Below, piece by piece: positions 12,427 through 13,100 of a stretch of 13,100 bases of DNA. Location of the stretch: assembly GCA_027004315.1 (NCBI GenBank), contig JALTHV010000086.1, positions 1 to 13,100 of the forward strand, in the 5' to 3' direction. The position numbers and the translations under genes were made by a program. Below the pieces are notes generated by a model that saw only the letters and a program-made list of their open reading frames with translations, was not told the DNA's origin and searched no databases. The first letter of the stretch is position 1; each line of letters starts with the position of its first letter. This stretch comes from Deltaproteobacteria bacterium. GTDB taxonomy: Bacteria; Desulfobacterota; Dissulfuribacteria; Dissulfuribacterales; UBA3076.

Positions 12427-12783
12427 ATGAAAGTTGCTATTCCAGTTGAAAACGGGAAATTGTCCAGCCATTTTGGGCGTGCACCCGAGTTTGCTATAGT
12501 TGAGATTGATAATGGGACTGTGGTCAAGACCCAGTTCCTTTCACCTCCTCATCACGAGCCTGGTGTATTTCCCAGATGGCTTCACGAATTGGGAGTCACT
12601 CACCTCATATGTGGAGGCATTGGGCCTATGGCCGTAGAATTAATGAATTCTGTCGGTATAAAGGTCCTTGCCGGTGCGCCTATTATGGAACCAGATAATC
12701 TGATAGAGCGTTTCCTTGCCAACCAGATCACGGGGGCTACGGGCTCTACCTGCCCAGGGCATGGGGGGAAGGGGCATCAGTAG
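12427..12783 (+). CDS. NifX/NifB-C-terminal-like cofactor-binding protein
   Basis: A 118-residue protein of the dinitrogenase iron-molybdenum cofactor family (Pfam PF02579), small cytosolic proteins that bind Fe-S or Fe-Mo clusters. Family marks are MKVAIPVENG at the start, SSHFGRAPEFAIVEI (13-27), HLICGGIGPMAVELM (59-73) and GIKVLAGAP. The C-terminal tail CPGHGGKGHQ holds a Cys and two His and could help bind metal. The ATG at 12427 follows AAAGGA with good spacing and lies 4 nt after the mrp stop; a longer frame from 12382 overlaps mrp and is rejected. No nif structural genes are in the window, so nitrogen fixation is not implied; a general metallocluster role with Mrp is more likely. Confidence 0.9.
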   Translation: MKVAIPVENGKLSSHFGRAPEFAIVEIDNGTVVKTQFLSPPHHEPGVFPRWLHELGVTHLICGGIGPMAVELMNSVGIKVLAGAPIMEPDNLIERFLANQITGATGSTCPGHGGKGHQ

Positions 12784-12805
12784 AGTCCTGGGGAACAGAT
12801 CTTAC

Positions 12806-12951
12806 ATAACCGTTCATATTCCCCCCGGCCACCAGTAGCCTCTTTCAGGGTTTCAGGAGTAGCTTGATGCACAAGATCAGGGCACTCTGCCTGTTAATCC
12901 GCACTGAAACCCTTCAAGAGGTTACCACTAGCCAGGGACGTGAATGGTTAC
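12806..12951 (+). repeat. Palindromic element B, copy 4
   Basis: Ends ATAACCGTTCAT (12806-12817) and GTGAATGGTTAC (12940-12951) enclose arms CAGGGTTTCAG / CTGAAACCCTTC and the conserved loop with TTGATGCACAAGATCAGG. The arms carry more mismatches than in B1, so this is an older copy. It begins 22 nt after the NifX-like stop. An imperfect direct repeat, AACAGATCTTACAT (12794-12807) and AACAGATTACAT (12956-12967), flanks it. Confidence 0.85.
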
Positions 12952-13100
12952 ATTTAACAGATTACATGGATAATCCCTTGAAGGGCAATACGGAATCTGT
13001 GTGGCTTAATTCCACACAGATTGCTGCAAGATATTTTATGCCCTTTCTGCCCTTTATATGGAGACCCTATATCTCAGAGAAAGGCTTGAGCAGATCTATG
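12952..13100 (+). other. Intergenic tail with an 11-bp perfect hairpin; no gene called
   Basis: AATCTGTGTGG (12994-13004) and CCACACAGATT (13012-13022) form a perfect 11-bp stem with a 7-nt loop CTTAATT. No T-run follows, so it is more like an operator or leader hairpin than an intrinsic terminator. A small palindrome CCCTTGAAGGG lies upstream at 12975-12985. A reading frame from an ATG at 13037 stays open to the window edge, but it has no ribosome binding site and only 21 codons, so it is not called. Confidence 0.6.

Noticed and set aside
2435..12967. tRNA or rRNA genes in the intergenic regions
   Set aside because: No cloverleaf with GGTTCRA-type T arm or rRNA signature was seen in any gap.
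12794..12967. AACAGATCTTACAT / AACAGATTACAT as target duplication of B4
   Set aside because: The repeats are imperfect, longer than 8 bp, and do not abut both element ends; they may instead be degraded extra ends.

Overview
The window holds twelve protein-coding genes, one of them cut by the left edge, and a dense set of non-coding palindromic repeats in most of the long gaps between transcription units. The gene set is sugar-nucleotide synthesis, rRNA methylation, methionine aminopeptidase, class I fumarase, thiamin, pantothenate and Fe-S cofactor assembly. With a moderate GC content (sampled lines run from about 40 to 53 percent), this suggests an anaerobic bacterium of the Desulfobacterota (deltaproteobacterial) type. 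Supporting signs are oxygen-sensitive Fe-S enzymes (class I fumarase, ThiC), a ThiD-ThiN fusion used in place of ThiE, an Mrp plus NifX-like pair, and a SEC-C methionine aminopeptidase. The assignment is an inference, not a proof.

Layout: (1) 1-2458, plus strand, a tight run of gmd (3' part), fcl and rlmE; gmd and fcl together make GDP-L-fucose from GDP-mannose. (2) 2599-3486, plus strand, map with an N-terminal SEC-C zinc motif. (3) 3696-5165, minus strand, a one-piece alpha+beta class I fumarase. (4) 5822-8534, minus strand, thiC followed by thiDN, making and phosphorylating the thiamin pyrimidine and probably coupling it to the thiazole. (5) 9143-9787, plus strand, a SAM methyltransferase of unknown substrate. 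(6) 9873-11362, plus strand, panC and panD, two steps of pantothenate synthesis. (7) 11562-12783, plus strand, mrp and a NifX-like gene, an Fe-S or metallocluster assembly pair.

The most interesting content is the repeat system. Three kinds of element (called A, B and C here) share the terminal signature GTAACNNNTCA. B is an approximately 146-bp arm-loop-arm element with four copies, all in one orientation, and a conserved 47-49 nt loop. A is an approximately 189-bp imperfect palindrome with two copies; one copy is interrupted by a B copy. C is a 17-bp end motif (ACTTATTGAGAAGTTAC) seen six times. The B copy between panC and panD is flanked exactly by an 8-bp duplication, ACAAGATG. A 12-bp scar after panD is flanked by GTCGTATC twice. 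A 24-bp scar at the end of rlmE is flanked by GGAAAAAT/GGAAAAAA. Ends beginning GTAA with 8-bp duplications are the hallmark of the IS66 family, so these look like short non-autonomous IS66-type elements and their excision scars; no transposase is present in the window. Repeat ends supply the stop codons of rlmE and of the fumarase gene, and C motifs lie just upstream of three start codons. The repeats are absent from the tight operon junctions gmd/fcl, fcl/rlmE, thiC/thiDN and mrp/nifX.
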